Source: Anaerolineae bacterium (GTDB lineage: Bacteria > Chloroflexota > Anaerolineae > J036 > Brachytrichaceae). From it: DNA of 37,705 nt. How positions within the stretch are numbered: the stretch's first letter is position 1; each line of letters begins with the position of its first letter. Below are positions 7,706 to 15,274 of this stretch, one piece after another. Under the pieces are notes generated by a model that saw nothing but the letters and a program-made list of their open reading frames with translations, had not been told where the DNA came from and made no database searches. The stretch covers positions 1-37,705 of the forward strand of contig CANJQH010000030.1 in the NCBI GenBank assembly GCA_947476335.1, written 5' to 3'. The position numbers and the translations under genes are program-made.

Positions 7706-8269
7706 ATGTCACGAATTGGAAAGAAGCCGATCGAAGTGCCTGCAAACGTCGAAGTCACTATCGACGGCAGCCACGTATCGGTCAAGGGCCCTAAAGGGAC
7801 GCTCGAACGTACGGTTAGCTCGAAAATCAGCATTCGCCGTGATGGCGCTGTGCTGCACGTTGAGCGTGCCGGTGAAGATCGTGAGAGCCGAGCGCAGCAC
7901 GGTCTCGTGCGCACGCTGGTGAGCAACATGGTCGTCGGTGTGAACACCGGGTTCAGCAAGGTGCTGGAAATCACGCAGGAAAGCGTTGGTTATCGCGCCG
8001 AAATGAAAGGCACCTCGATTGAGATGTTCCTGGGTTATTCGCACTCGATTGTGGTCCCGCCGCCGGCAGGTATCTTCTTTGCGAACGATCCAAAGACGCG
8101 TCAGATTACGGTCAGCGGCGCGAACAAGGAAATCGTCGGTCAGGTGGCGGCTGAAATTCGAGCACTCCGCCCGCCCGAGCCTTACAAGGGCAAGGGCATC
8201 AAGTACGTCGGTGAAATAATCCGCCGCAAGGCGGGTAAGGCCGGCAAGACCGGCAAGGGCGCGAAGTAA
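7706..8269 (+). CDS. rplF: 50S ribosomal protein L6
   Basis: This 187-residue L6 starts MSRIGKKPIEVPANVEV and has the second-domain signature RPPEPYKGKGIKYVGEIIRRK. The C terminus is a lysine-rich tail (KAGKAGKTGKGAK). L6 sits near the factor-binding centre. The start is preceded by A-rich sequence (AAAAAAAT) and lacks a clear Shine-Dalgarno. Confidence 0.98.
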   Translation: MSRIGKKPIEVPANVEVTIDGSHVSVKGPKGTLERTVSSKISIRRDGAVLHVERAGEDRESRAQHGLVRTLVSNMVVGVNTGFSKVLEITQESVGYRAEMKGTSIEMFLGYSHSIVVPPPAGIFFANDPKTRQITVSGANKEIVGQVAAEIRALRPPEPYKGKGIKYVGEIIRRKAGKAGKTGKGAK

Positions 8270-8285
8270 TGCGCCTGCCTGGCAT

Positions 8286-8309
8286 GGTTGTGTCTGCAAA
8301 GACACAGCC
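8286..8309 (+). repeat. Hairpin in the rplF-rplR gap
   Basis: GGTTGTGTC (8286-8294) pairs with GACACAGCC (8301-8309) over 9 bp with one G-T pair and a 6-nt TGCAAA loop. The gap (8270-8368) is 99 bp, longer than usual between these genes. No T-tract follows the stem. Confidence 0.6.
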
Positions 8310-8368
8310 GTAGCTGGGTGGTTACTGGGAATCACGGACTCGCCGTGTTTCCGAAGAGGTGAATCAAG

Positions 8369-8725
8369 ATGGCATTTGGACGAGAAGAGGCGCGCGAACG
8401 TCGCCGCCGTCGCGTGCGCGGCAAAATTTCAGGCTCTGCAGCACGCCCACGCCTGAACGTGTTCCGCAGCTTGGAGCACATTTACGCGCAGCTCATCGAT
8501 GATGAGGCCGGCCACACGCTGGCCGCCGCGTCGAGCCTGGAAAAGGTCGTGCGTGACCAGAAGGGCAAGAAGAGCGAAGAAGCAGCAGCGATCGGCAAAC
8601 TGCTGGCGCAGCGCGCAATCGACAAACAGATCAAGCAGGTAGTGTTCGACCGCGCCGGCTACCGGTATCATGGTCGCGTCAAGGCGGTCGCCGACGGCGC
8701 GCGCGAGGGCGGTCTGGAGTTCTAA
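8369..8725 (+). CDS. rplR: 50S ribosomal protein L18
   Basis: This 118-residue L18 contains [22 protein letters not shown] near its N terminus and ends [25 protein letters not shown], typical of the family (quoted in parts). L18 delivers 5S rRNA to the 50S. The ATG is preceded by GAAGAGGTGAATC, a good ribosome binding site. rpsE follows after 54 bp. Confidence 0.97.
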   Translation: MAFGREEARERRRRRVRGKISGSAARPRLNVFRSLEHIYAQLIDDEAGHTLAAASSLEKVVRDQKGKKSEEAAAIGKLLAQRAIDKQIKQVVFDRAGYRYHGRVKAVADGAREGGLEF

Positions 8726-8779
8726 TTCGGCGCGGGTCGGCGTTGTAGACGTCCGCCCGTTCCGGCAGACAGAGAGACT

Positions 8780-9364
8780 ATGGCAGACAATTTCCAATCA
8801 CGACCTCGCCGTGACGGCGGCCCGCGCGGCCAGCGCCGCGACAATTCTCCCAGCGATGGTCCGGAGCTCGATACACGCATCGTCGATGTGGCTCGTGTGG
8901 CCAAGGTGATCAAAGGCGGTCGCCGCTTCGCTTTCCGTGCGCTGATCGTAGTTGGTGACAACCAAGGCCGCGTCGGCCTCGGCATGGGCAAGGCCCGCGC
9001 TGTGCAGGACGCGATCCGCAAGGCCACCGACCGCGCGAAGCTGAACATGAAGAAAATTGAGGTCGTCAGCGGCACCATTCCGCATGAAGTGACGGCCAAA
9101 CACGCCAGCGCGCGTGTGTTGCTCAAGCCGGCATCGCCCGGAACTGGCGTCATCGCCGGTGGCGGCGTGCGCGCCGTGCTGGAAGCGGCTGGAGTACGTG
9201 ATGTGCTCACAAAGTCGCTGGGTGCGAAGAGCAAACTGAATTCGACCTATGCCACCTTGGCGGGCCTGATGCAGCTGAAGAATATTCAGGAAGAGGCGCG
9301 CGCTCGCGGCAAGAGCGTCGAGGAAGTGTCGCCTTTCTGGAGGAAGACCGATGGCGGAAAGTAA
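8780..9364 (+). CDS. rpsE: 30S ribosomal protein S5
   Basis: This 194-residue S5 has an N-terminal charged extension of about 35 residues (SRPRRDGGPRGQRRDNS) before the double-stranded RNA-binding fold. The block VKGGRRFAFRALIVVGD appears here as IKGGRRFAFRALIVVGD. The later GGGVRAVLEAAGVRDVLTK is the S5 C-terminal signature. S5 sits at the mRNA entry and affects decoding fidelity. The last 14 bp overlap the rpmD start. Confidence 0.98.
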   Translation: MADNFQSRPRRDGGPRGQRRDNSPSDGPELDTRIVDVARVAKVIKGGRRFAFRALIVVGDNQGRVGLGMGKARAVQDAIRKATDRAKLNMKKIEVVSGTIPHEVTAKHASARVLLKPASPGTGVIAGGGVRAVLEAAGVRDVLTKSLGAKSKLNSTYATLAGLMQLKNIQEEARARGKSVEEVSPFWRKTDGGK

Positions 9365-9542
9365 GCGTTTCCAAGTGACGTACAAGAAGAGTGCGATCGG
9401 TTACACCGAGCGCACCAAGCGCACGATCCGCGCGCTTGGCTTCACCAAGCTGGGCCAGACCCTGCAGCACACTGATTCACCGCAGTTGCGCGGCATGTTG
9501 AACGCAGTGAAGCATCTCGTTGTCGTCGTCGACGTCGAGTAG
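9351..9542 (+). CDS. rpmD: 50S ribosomal protein L30
   Basis: This 63-residue protein shows the L30 pattern: VTYKKSAIGYTERTKRTIRALGF, then a terminal segment MLNAVKHLVVVVDVE (quoted in parts). L30 is a small 50S protein absent from some phyla, so its presence is mildly informative. Its ATG lies inside the end of rpsE (14-bp overlap), and the rpsE sequence TCTGGAGGAAG acts as a strong ribosome binding site. Confidence 0.96.
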   Translation: MAESKRFQVTYKKSAIGYTERTKRTIRALGFTKLGQTLQHTDSPQLRGMLNAVKHLVVVVDVE

Positions 9543-9571
9543 GGCGCGCCCGAATGGGTGTGCAGAATTTC

Positions 9572-9591
9572 CGCGCCGATGAGTCGGCGCG
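9572..9591 (+). repeat. Perfect 8-bp hairpin in the rpmD-rplO gap
   Basis: CGCGCCGA (9572-9579) and TCGGCGCG (9584-9591) are exact reverse complements with a TGAG loop. The gap (9543-9642) is 100 bp. No T-tract follows. Confidence 0.55.
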
Positions 9592-9642
9592 AGCGAGTCG
9601 CTGCGGTCACGCTGGCCGCGGCGGCGTAAGCAAAGGAAAGCG

Positions 9643-10125
9643 ATGAAACTTCATGAAATTAAGCCCGCAGTGGGCTCAAGCCGGGATAAGCAGCGCCGTG
9701 GCGTGGGTATCGCCGCCGGCCGCGGTAAAACCGGCGGCCGTGGCCAGAAAGGCCAGAAGTCGCGCTCGGGTGGCGTAGGCAAGCTTGGCTTCGAAGGCGG
9801 TCAGTTCAAAATGGTCCGCAAGCTGCCATTCATGCGCGGCGTGGGCTTCTTTAACCCTTACAAGATCACGTACGAACCGGTGAACGTGGGCAGCCTGCAG
9901 GAAGCCTTTGAGGTCGGCAGTGTGGTGAACCCCGAAGCGCTGGGTGAAATCGGCCTCACGCCGAAGAACGCCAAATACGTGGCTGTGCTCGGCTCCGGCG
10001 ATCTGAATGTGGCTCTCAAGGTGACGGCCCATAAGTTCAGCAAGTCAGCTGAAGAAAAAATTAAGGCCGCTGGTGGTGAAGTGGTCAAGCTTGAAGTCGT
10101 GCGCGGTAACCACCGCACGCGCTAA
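9643..10125 (+). CDS. rplO: 50S ribosomal protein L15
   Basis: This 160-residue L15 opens MKLHEIKPAVGSSRDKQRR and has the glycine/lysine-rich rRNA-binding stretch GRGKTGGRGQKGQKSRSGG (about residues 26-44). The C-terminal globular domain contains KVTAHKFSKSAEEKIKAAGG. L15 binds late in 50S assembly. An AAAGGAAAG ribosome binding site precedes the ATG. secY follows after 54 bp, with a small CAGCCC/GGGCTG stem (10138-10159) between them. Confidence 0.98.
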   Translation: MKLHEIKPAVGSSRDKQRRGVGIAAGRGKTGGRGQKGQKSRSGGVGKLGFEGGQFKMVRKLPFMRGVGFFNPYKITYEPVNVGSLQEAFEVGSVVNPEALGEIGLTPKNAKYVAVLGSGDLNVALKVTAHKFSKSAEEKIKAAGGEVVKLEVVRGNHRTR

Positions 10126-10179
10126 GCATGGTACGCGCAGCCCGGCTTCGGTTGGGCTGTGGGTTCCCGCACATGAACG

Positions 10180-11595
10180 ATGCTACAGGCAATTCGCAAC
10201 GCGCTCGGCCTCCCCGAGATTCGCAGCCGCATCCTTTTCACGATGCTCATCCTCGTGATTTATCGCCTGATTTCGCACATTCCTGTGCCGGGCGTGAACC
10301 TCGAGGTTCTGAAACAGATTCAGAACAGCGTTGAAAATGGCGGTGGCGGCGGTCTGGGAGCGCTGGTCAACCTCGTCGGGCTGCTTTCAGGCGGCGCTGT
10401 CTACAATTTCTCCGTGTTGGCGATGGGTGTTTATCCCTACGTCACCGCAAATTTGATCCTGCAGCTGCTGATTCCGGTTATTCCTCGGCTCGAGGAAATG
10501 GCAAAAGAAGGCGATGCCGGCCGCCGCAAGATCAACAAGCTCACCTATTACCTGACGGTGCCCATGGCCGCGCTTAACGCGATCGGGCAGGTGAATATTT
10601 TCGAACAAATCGGCCGCGGCGTCGGCGGTGGCGCTCAAGTGATGCCGGCCTGGGGTTTCTATCCGGCCGAAAATATCCTGCCGACGCTGGTCACCATCCT
10701 CACGATGACCGCCGGTACAATGTTTGCAGTCTGGCTCGGTGAACTCATCACAGAGCAGGGCATCGGGCAAGGCCTGTCGATGATCATCTTCGGTGGCATC
10801 ATCGCGCGCTTGCCGTCCAGCATCGTGAATACGATCAACAGCGGCAGCGGTGGCGGATCCAACTTCCTGACGCTCGTTGCGTTTCTCACGATCACGATCG
10901 GCACCATCCTGGCCATTGTTTATATGCAGGAAGGTGAACGACGCATCCCGGTAAATTACGGTCGCCGCGTTCGCGGTCGCCGTATGGTCGGCGCTTCTGG
11001 TTCACATATCCCGCTGAAGATCAACTCGTCGGGCATGATCCCGTTGATCTTTGCACAGGCGCTGCTGGTGTTCCCGGCAATCGTGGCCGGCTTCTTCGTC
11101 AACAGTACCAACGCCAGCGTCGGCACCTTCGCCAGTGGCGTGGTAGACCTTTTTGCTGGTCAGCAGGGCGCCAAATCACTCACCTGGCAGTCAATCACTT
11201 ACACGCTCTTCTATTTTGCGCTGGTGCTGGGCTTCACGTACTTTTATACAGACGTGATGATGCAACAGCAGAACCTGCCAGAAAACCTGCAGAAGCAGGG
11301 CGGCTTCATCCCAGGCATCCGTCCTGGCAAACCGACGGAAGTGTTTATCAACACTGTGGTTCGAAGGTTGACCCTCGTCGGTGCGCTCTTCTTGGGCCTG
11401 TTGGCAGTGCTGCCATCGCTGCTGAGCTTTCTGTCGTATGTGCCTGGCCTGGGCTTCCTCAAGCCGATCGGCGGCAACAACAGCCTGCTGCTCTCCGGTG
11501 CAGGTCTGCTGATCGTGGTCGGCGTCGTGCTGGACACGATGCGGCAGCTGGAAGCGCAGCTGATGATGCGCAATTACGAAGGGTTCATTAAGTAA
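10180..11595 (+). CDS. secY: Protein translocase subunit SecY
   Basis: This 471-residue protein is the channel subunit of the Sec translocon. It has about ten hydrophobic segments, the first at about residues 17-37 (ILFTMLILVIYRLISHIPVPG). The conserved second-segment region GVYPYVTANLILQLL and the cytoplasmic loop GRRVRGRRMVGASGSHIPLKINSSGMIP (quoted only as landmarks) are present. A glycine-rich plug-region stretch (GGGGGLGALVNL) is normal. The length is slightly above the bacterial average (about 435). Its place after rplO is canonical. No strong Shine-Dalgarno precedes the ATG. Confidence 0.98.
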   Translation: MLQAIRNALGLPEIRSRILFTMLILVIYRLISHIPVPGVNLEVLKQIQNSVENGGGGGLGALVNLVGLLSGGAVYNFSVLAMGVYPYVTANLILQLLIPVIPRLEEMAKEGDAGRRKINKLTYYLTVPMAALNAIGQVNIFEQIGRGVGGGAQVMPAWGFYPAENILPTLVTILTMTAGTMFAVWLGELITEQGIGQGLSMIIFGGIIARLPSSIVNTINSGSGGGSNFLTLVAFLTITIGTILAIVYMQEGERRIPVNYGRRVRGRRMVGASGSHIPLKINSSGMIPLIFAQALLVFPAIVAGFFVNSTNASVGTFASGVVDLFAGQQGAKSLTWQSITYTLFYFALVLGFTYFYTDVMMQQQNLPENLQKQGGFIPGIRPGKPTEVFINTVVRRLTLVGALFLGLLAVLPSLLSFLSYVPGLGFLKPIGGNNSLLLSGAGLLIVVGVVLDTMRQLEAQLMMRNYEGFIK

Positions 11596-11652
11596 AAAGT
11601 AAAGAAATCAGATTTGTCGTTTGCTGAATTTCCTCTGTTCGTCATTCTGAAT

Positions 11653-11742
11653 CGCATTATTCCTCTCTGTTTTGGACGAAGGGATGATGCGATTTGGATG
11701 AATGACAAGCAGAAGACAAGGTGAGGCGGCAAGTCTGGCTAA
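11653..11742 (+). promoter_or_regulatory. Candidate leader motif upstream of adk
   Basis: The secY-adk gap (11596-11811) is 216 bp. It contains CGCATTATTCCTCTC (from 11653), then AGGGAT (11680-11685), and later GGCGGCAAGTCTGGCTAA (11725-11742). The same elements, in the same order and similar spacing, occur upstream of rplM at 17455-17537. ATTCCT (11659-11664) and AGGGAT (11680-11685) can pair as a 6-bp stem in both copies. A wider palindrome also exists here: GTCATTC (11641-11647) against GAATGAC (11699-11705). It may be an RNA leader or a short dispersed repeat. Confidence 0.4.
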
Positions 11743-11811
11743 ACAACTTGAACAGCCGTCTGTGGGCGTCTAATGTCCTCTGGGCGAAACTGATTCGTGG
11801 ATTGAACAGCC

Positions 11812-12489
11812 ATGGCACGCTTCATGCACGGCATCATCCTGCTCGGCGGACCTGGCGCCGGCAAAGGTACACAGGCTGTGCTACTGGCCCGTCATCTGAA
11901 TCTGCCGCACATCTCGAGTGGCGATCTGTTTCGTGAGAACATGAAATTGCAGACCGAGGTAGGACGTCTCGTGCGCAGCTCTATGGATTCTGGCAGACTG
12001 GTGCCTGATGAAGTGACGATTCGTATGGTGCGCGAACGGCTGCTGCTGCCAGATTGTGAGCATGGCTTTATCCTCGATGGTTTTCCACGCACGATTCCAC
12101 AGGGGGATGTGCTGGATGGCATGCTTTCGGAGCTCAACAAGAGCGTGACGGTCGTGCTCTATTACAGGGTGCGTGAGCGTATGCTGCTCGAACGGCTGTC
12201 GCATCGTTGGACGTGTCGCGACTGCAGTGCGGCGTTCTCATACGAATCTGTACCGCCGCGCGAGGGCTGTAAACAGGCTGTTTGCACCGGCGAGCTCTTC
12301 CGCCGTGCAGATGACGATCCACAAACGCAGGCGCTGCGTATCCGTGAGTACGATGAAAAGACGGCGCCGCTGGTGGACTACTACTCACGCAAGGGCCTGC
12401 TGGTCACGGTCAATGGCGAACACACTATCGAGTATGTGCATCGGCAGACGCTGGAGCGCATTCACGAAGGGCGGGACTTTTACCAATGA
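11812..12489 (+). CDS. adk: Adenylate kinase
   Basis: This protein interconverts ATP + AMP and 2 ADP. It has 225 residues from the ATG at 11812; an alternative ATG at 11824 would remove four residues. The P-loop GGPGAGKGT lies at residues 12-20. DGFPRT (89-94) is the AMP-binding signature, and the LID is of the long type. The LID has a four-cysteine site at C135, C138, C153 and C158. The second pair is spaced C-x4-C (CKQAVC) instead of the usual C-x2-C, so the zinc site is atypical. The gene lies between secY and map as in many bacteria, and its stop overlaps the map start (ATGA). Confidence 0.97.
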   Translation: MARFMHGIILLGGPGAGKGTQAVLLARHLNLPHISSGDLFRENMKLQTEVGRLVRSSMDSGRLVPDEVTIRMVRERLLLPDCEHGFILDGFPRTIPQGDVLDGMLSELNKSVTVVLYYRVRERMLLERLSHRWTCRDCSAAFSYESVPPREGCKQAVCTGELFRRADDDPQTQALRIREYDEKTAPLVDYYSRKGLLVTVNGEHTIEYVHRQTLERIHEGRDFYQ

Positions 12490-13253
12490 TCGTGTTGAAA
12501 TCGGCTGCAGATCTGCAGCAAATGCGGGCGGCGGGCCGCATCCTGGCTGAAGTGCTCGCTGAGCTGCGCGGTATGGCGCGCCCTGGCATGATACTGGCGG
12601 AGCTGGATCGGCGAGCGGAAGAGATGATCGTGCAGCGAGGTGCGCGGCCGTCATTCAAAAACTACAGACCAGAGGGTGCGCCGTACGCATTTCCGGCGTC
12701 CATTTGTGCCTCGGTGAATGAAGAGATCGTGCATGGCATACCAGGCAGTCGCAAGCTGCGTGAGGGCGATGTCCTGAAGATTGACTGTGGTGTGTATCAC
12801 AACGGTTTTCACGCTGATTCGGCGGTGACGGTGGGTGTGGGCAAGATCAGCCCGCGCGCGCAGAAGCTGATCGATGTGACGCAAGAATGTCTGGCGGCGG
12901 CGATCGAACAGGTGCGCCCTGGGAAGCGCTTCGGCGACATCGGTGCGGCGATCCAGGCGGTGGCCGAGCCGGCGGGCTTCAGTGTCGTCCGCCAGTACAC
13001 CAGCCACGGCGTTGGGCGGGAGCTTCATGAGGGCTTCAGCCTGCCGAACTACGGCGAACCGGGTGTGGGCATGCTGCTGCGGCCGGGACTGACGATCGCG
13101 CTGGAGCCGATGATCAACGAAGGCGTGTATGGGACGCGCTTGAAACGAGACGGATGGACAGTTGTGACGAAAGATGGTAAACTTTCGGCCCAATTTGAGC
13201 ATACCGTGGCCGTTACAACGGACGCGCCCGAGATACTAACCAGGCTGGACTGA
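12486..13253 (+). CDS. map: Methionine aminopeptidase, type I
   Basis: This 255-residue enzyme removes the N-terminal methionine from nascent proteins. All five metal ligands are visible: D100 (KIDCG), D111 (HADSA), H174 (TSHGVG), E207 (ALEPM) and E238 (FEHTV). H84 corresponds to the substrate-binding histidine. There is no N-terminal zinc-finger extension. It overlaps adk by 4 bp. In the canonical spc-alpha order infA would follow, but here a 216-bp non-coding gap leads to rpmJ. Confidence 0.98.
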   Translation: MIVLKSAADLQQMRAAGRILAEVLAELRGMARPGMILAELDRRAEEMIVQRGARPSFKNYRPEGAPYAFPASICASVNEEIVHGIPGSRKLREGDVLKIDCGVYHNGFHADSAVTVGVGKISPRAQKLIDVTQECLAAAIEQVRPGKRFGDIGAAIQAVAEPAGFSVVRQYTSHGVGRELHEGFSLPNYGEPGVGMLLRPGLTIALEPMINEGVYGTRLKRDGWTVVTKDGKLSAQFEHTVAVTTDAPEILTRLD

Positions 13254-13271
13254 ATGGTTGTTGTCTGGTGA

Positions 13272-13299
13272 ATTGTCCGGCTTTGATTGTCCGGCTTTG
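13272..13299 (+). repeat. Perfect 14-bp tandem duplication after map
   Basis: ATTGTCCGGCTTTG occurs twice back to back (13272-13285 and 13286-13299) in the map-rpmJ gap. It lies where infA would normally be. Its role is unknown; it could be a binding site pair or a replication-slippage scar. Confidence 0.85.
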
Positions 13300-13364
13300 A
13301 ATAGAGCGAGTGTGGCGAAAGCGTTGCACAGGTCGATTCGAGGTCGGATGTTGCATGTATGGGG

Positions 13365-13394
13365 CCGGCAAGTTTTTGTAAAAAAACGAGCCGG
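13365..13394 (+). repeat. Hairpin with T/A-rich core in the map-rpmJ gap
   Basis: CCGGC (13365-13369) pairs with GCCGG (13390-13394). Inside, GTTTTT and AAAAAC can extend the stem. No coding potential for IF-1 was recognised anywhere in 13254-13469 in any frame. Confidence 0.5.
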
Positions 13395-13469
13395 AAACTG
13401 AGACCATCCGATTGAGGCGTTTCGGCGATGCCGGGAATCGCTTCGACTGGAGATCAAGGAAGGCAGACG

Positions 13470-13583
13470 ATGAAAGTTGCAGCAAGTGTGAAGAAGCGCT
13501 GCCCGAAGTGCAAGGTGGTGCGCCGCCGCGGGGTGGTGTATGTGATCTGCGAGAACCCGAAGCACAAGCAGCGCCAGGGTTAA
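13470..13583 (+). CDS. rpmJ: 50S ribosomal protein L36
   Basis: The ATG at 13470 opens a 37-codon gene ending TAA at 13581-13583. The product starts [20 protein letters not shown] and has the zinc-ribbon ligands C11, C14, C27 and H32, so it is the zinc-binding form of L36. GATCAAGGAAGGCAGACG provides a ribosome binding site (AAGGAAGG). L36 is a late 50S component near the peptidyl transferase region. It lies 63 bp before rpsM, as expected for the alpha operon. Confidence 0.96.
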   Translation: MKVAASVKKRCPKCKVVRRRGVVYVICENPKHKQRQG

Positions 13584-13646
13584 TGAAAGTGGTGCGGGAC
13601 GTTGCGGTAATACGCAGGCGTTTCGAATCGAGGATAGAAACAGAAG

Positions 13647-14036
13647 ATGGCACGAATTGCAGGGATTGACCTGCCGCGCAATAAGCGCATCGACATCGGC
13701 CTGGGCTATATCTATGGCATCGGGCGGCCTCTGGCGCAGGATATTCTTGCGCGCACGAGTATTAGCCCGGCAACACGGGTCAAGGACTTGACGGAAGCTG
13801 AAGCGGCGGTGCTTCGTGAAATCGTCGAGAAAGAATACACGGTCGAAGGTGACCTGCGCCGCGAGGTGCAGTTGAACATCAAACGCCTGATCGAAATTGG
13901 CTGTTACCGCGGCCTGCGCCACAAGCGCAATCTGCCGACGCGTGGACAGCGCAGCCGCACAAATGCGCGTACGCGGAAGGGCCCGAAGAAGACTGTGGCC
14001 GGACGCGGACGCAAGCGCGGCGCGAAGAAGAAGTAA
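13647..14036 (+). CDS. rpsM: 30S ribosomal protein S13
   Basis: This 129-residue S13 begins [19 protein letters not shown] and has the conserved [26 protein letters not shown] stretch (quoted in part, about residues 90-112) followed by a lysine-rich tail ([11 protein letters not shown]). S13 contacts the P-site tRNA and the 50S through intersubunit bridges. rpsK starts 13 bp later with a GGGGTG ribosome binding site. Confidence 0.98.
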   Translation: MARIAGIDLPRNKRIDIGLGYIYGIGRPLAQDILARTSISPATRVKDLTEAEAAVLREIVEKEYTVEGDLRREVQLNIKRLIEIGCYRGLRHKRNLPTRGQRSRTNARTRKGPKKTVAGRGRKRGAKKK

Positions 14037-14049
14037 TAAGGGGTGATGC

Positions 14050-14451
14050 ATGGGCAAAGGACGAGTCGTTCGAAAGCAGACCAATCCTCGACGCGCACGT
14101 AAGAACGTTGCGCAGGGCGTGGTGCATATCAGTGCCATGTTCAATAACACGATCATCACGATCACGGACAAGCAGGGCGCCACAGTATGCTGGGGTAGCT
14201 CAGGCGCAGCCGGATTCAAGGGCAACCGTAAGGGCACTCCGTTCGCAGCAAGCATTGCTGCACAGAACGCCTATCGCGCGGCGGCCGAGAACGGTATGCA
14301 GGAAGTAGAAGTGATTGTCAAGGGACCCGGTCCGGGTCGTGAAGCTGCGGTGCGCGCATTGCAGCGCTCGACGTTGCGGGTGCGGTCGATCACAGATGTG
14401 ACGCCGATTCCGCACAACGGGTGTCGCCCGAAGAAGCGCCGCCGCGTCTAA
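14050..14451 (+). CDS. rpsK: 30S ribosomal protein S11
   Basis: This 133-residue S11 contains the landmark [20 protein letters not shown] (about residues 21-40) and ends with [20 protein letters not shown], the classical C terminus. S11 lies on the platform and contacts mRNA near the E site. It precedes rpsD after a 134-bp gap. Confidence 0.98.
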   Translation: MGKGRVVRKQTNPRRARKNVAQGVVHISAMFNNTIITITDKQGATVCWGSSGAAGFKGNRKGTPFAASIAAQNAYRAAAENGMQEVEVIVKGPGPGREAAVRALQRSTLRVRSITDVTPIPHNGCRPKKRRRV

Positions 14452-14508
14452 GAACGCCGTGTGCGCAGATGTGCACCGTGCGTGAATGTACGCCAAACTA
14501 AATATTTA

Positions 14509-14522
14509 ATCGCACGTGCGAT
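14509..14522 (+). repeat. Perfect 14-nt palindrome in the rpsK-rpsD gap
   Basis: ATCGCACGTGCGAT is its own reverse complement. It follows the AT-rich stretch AAATATTTAAT (14500-14510). A short perfect dyad of this kind could be a repressor operator, but no regulator or promoter can be assigned. The rest of the gap (14452-14585) shows no other feature. Confidence 0.5.
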
Positions 14523-14585
14523 CTGGATGAAGGTGGCCCACCGTAAACAGATTTTGCCGCGCGAAGAAGAGAGAAAAAATCAAAC

Positions 14586-15224
14586 ATGGCTCGACATATT
14601 GAACCGGTATGCCGGCTTTGCCGGCGTGAGGGCGAGAAGCTGTTCCTCAAGGGCTCACGCTGCATGAGCAGCAAGTGTGCCATCGAGCGCCGCGCGTTCC
14701 ACCCTGGCCAGCATGGCCCGAACGTGCGCGCGCGCCGCAACAAAGCCAGCGACTTCTCGATGCAGTTGCGCGAGAAGCAGAAGATGCGCCGCATTTATGG
14801 CGTGCTGGAGAAGCAGTTCCGCCGCTATTTCGGCATGGCTGCGAAGACGCGCGGTGTGACCGGCTCCGAATTGATCGTTTTGCTGGAGCGCCGCCTCGAT
14901 AACGTCATTTACCGCATGGGCTTCGCCGTCTCGCGCGCCGCAGCGCGCCAGGTCGTGGCACACGCGCACCTCGATATTAACGGCCACCCCATCGACGTGG
15001 CTTCGTATCTCGTCAAACCCGGCGATAAGATCACCGTGCGCGACGTCAGCCGCAAGCTGATCTATTTCAAGACACTGGCTGGCGACAAGGATGTGCCGGC
15101 GGTGCCGGCGTGGCTCCACGCCGATCGCGGGACGCTGACCGGGACGGTCAACGCACTTCCGAAACGTGAAGACATTGACGTGCCGCTCAAGGAGCAGCTC
15201 GTGGTCGAGTACTACTCGCGCTAG
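14586..15224 (+). CDS. rpsD: 30S ribosomal protein S4, zinc-binding form
   Basis: This 212-residue S4 has four cysteines in its N-terminal 31 residues (C9, C12, C26, C31), so it is the zinc-binding form. The S4 RNA-binding domain follows at about residues 100-165, with LERRLDNVIYRMGFAVSR as its start. S4 is a primary assembly protein and an mRNA-proofreading component; in several bacteria it represses its own operon. The start lacks a clear Shine-Dalgarno (AGAGAGAAAAAATCAAAC upstream). rpoA follows after 50 bp. Confidence 0.98.
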   Translation: MARHIEPVCRLCRREGEKLFLKGSRCMSSKCAIERRAFHPGQHGPNVRARRNKASDFSMQLREKQKMRRIYGVLEKQFRRYFGMAAKTRGVTGSELIVLLERRLDNVIYRMGFAVSRAAARQVVAHAHLDINGHPIDVASYLVKPGDKITVRDVSRKLIYFKTLAGDKDVPAVPAWLHADRGTLTGTVNALPKREDIDVPLKEQLVVEYYSR

Positions 15225-15274
15225 TCTGCCGAGGCTGTCCCTGCATAGGCGGGGGCATACTTACAGGAGTTGCA

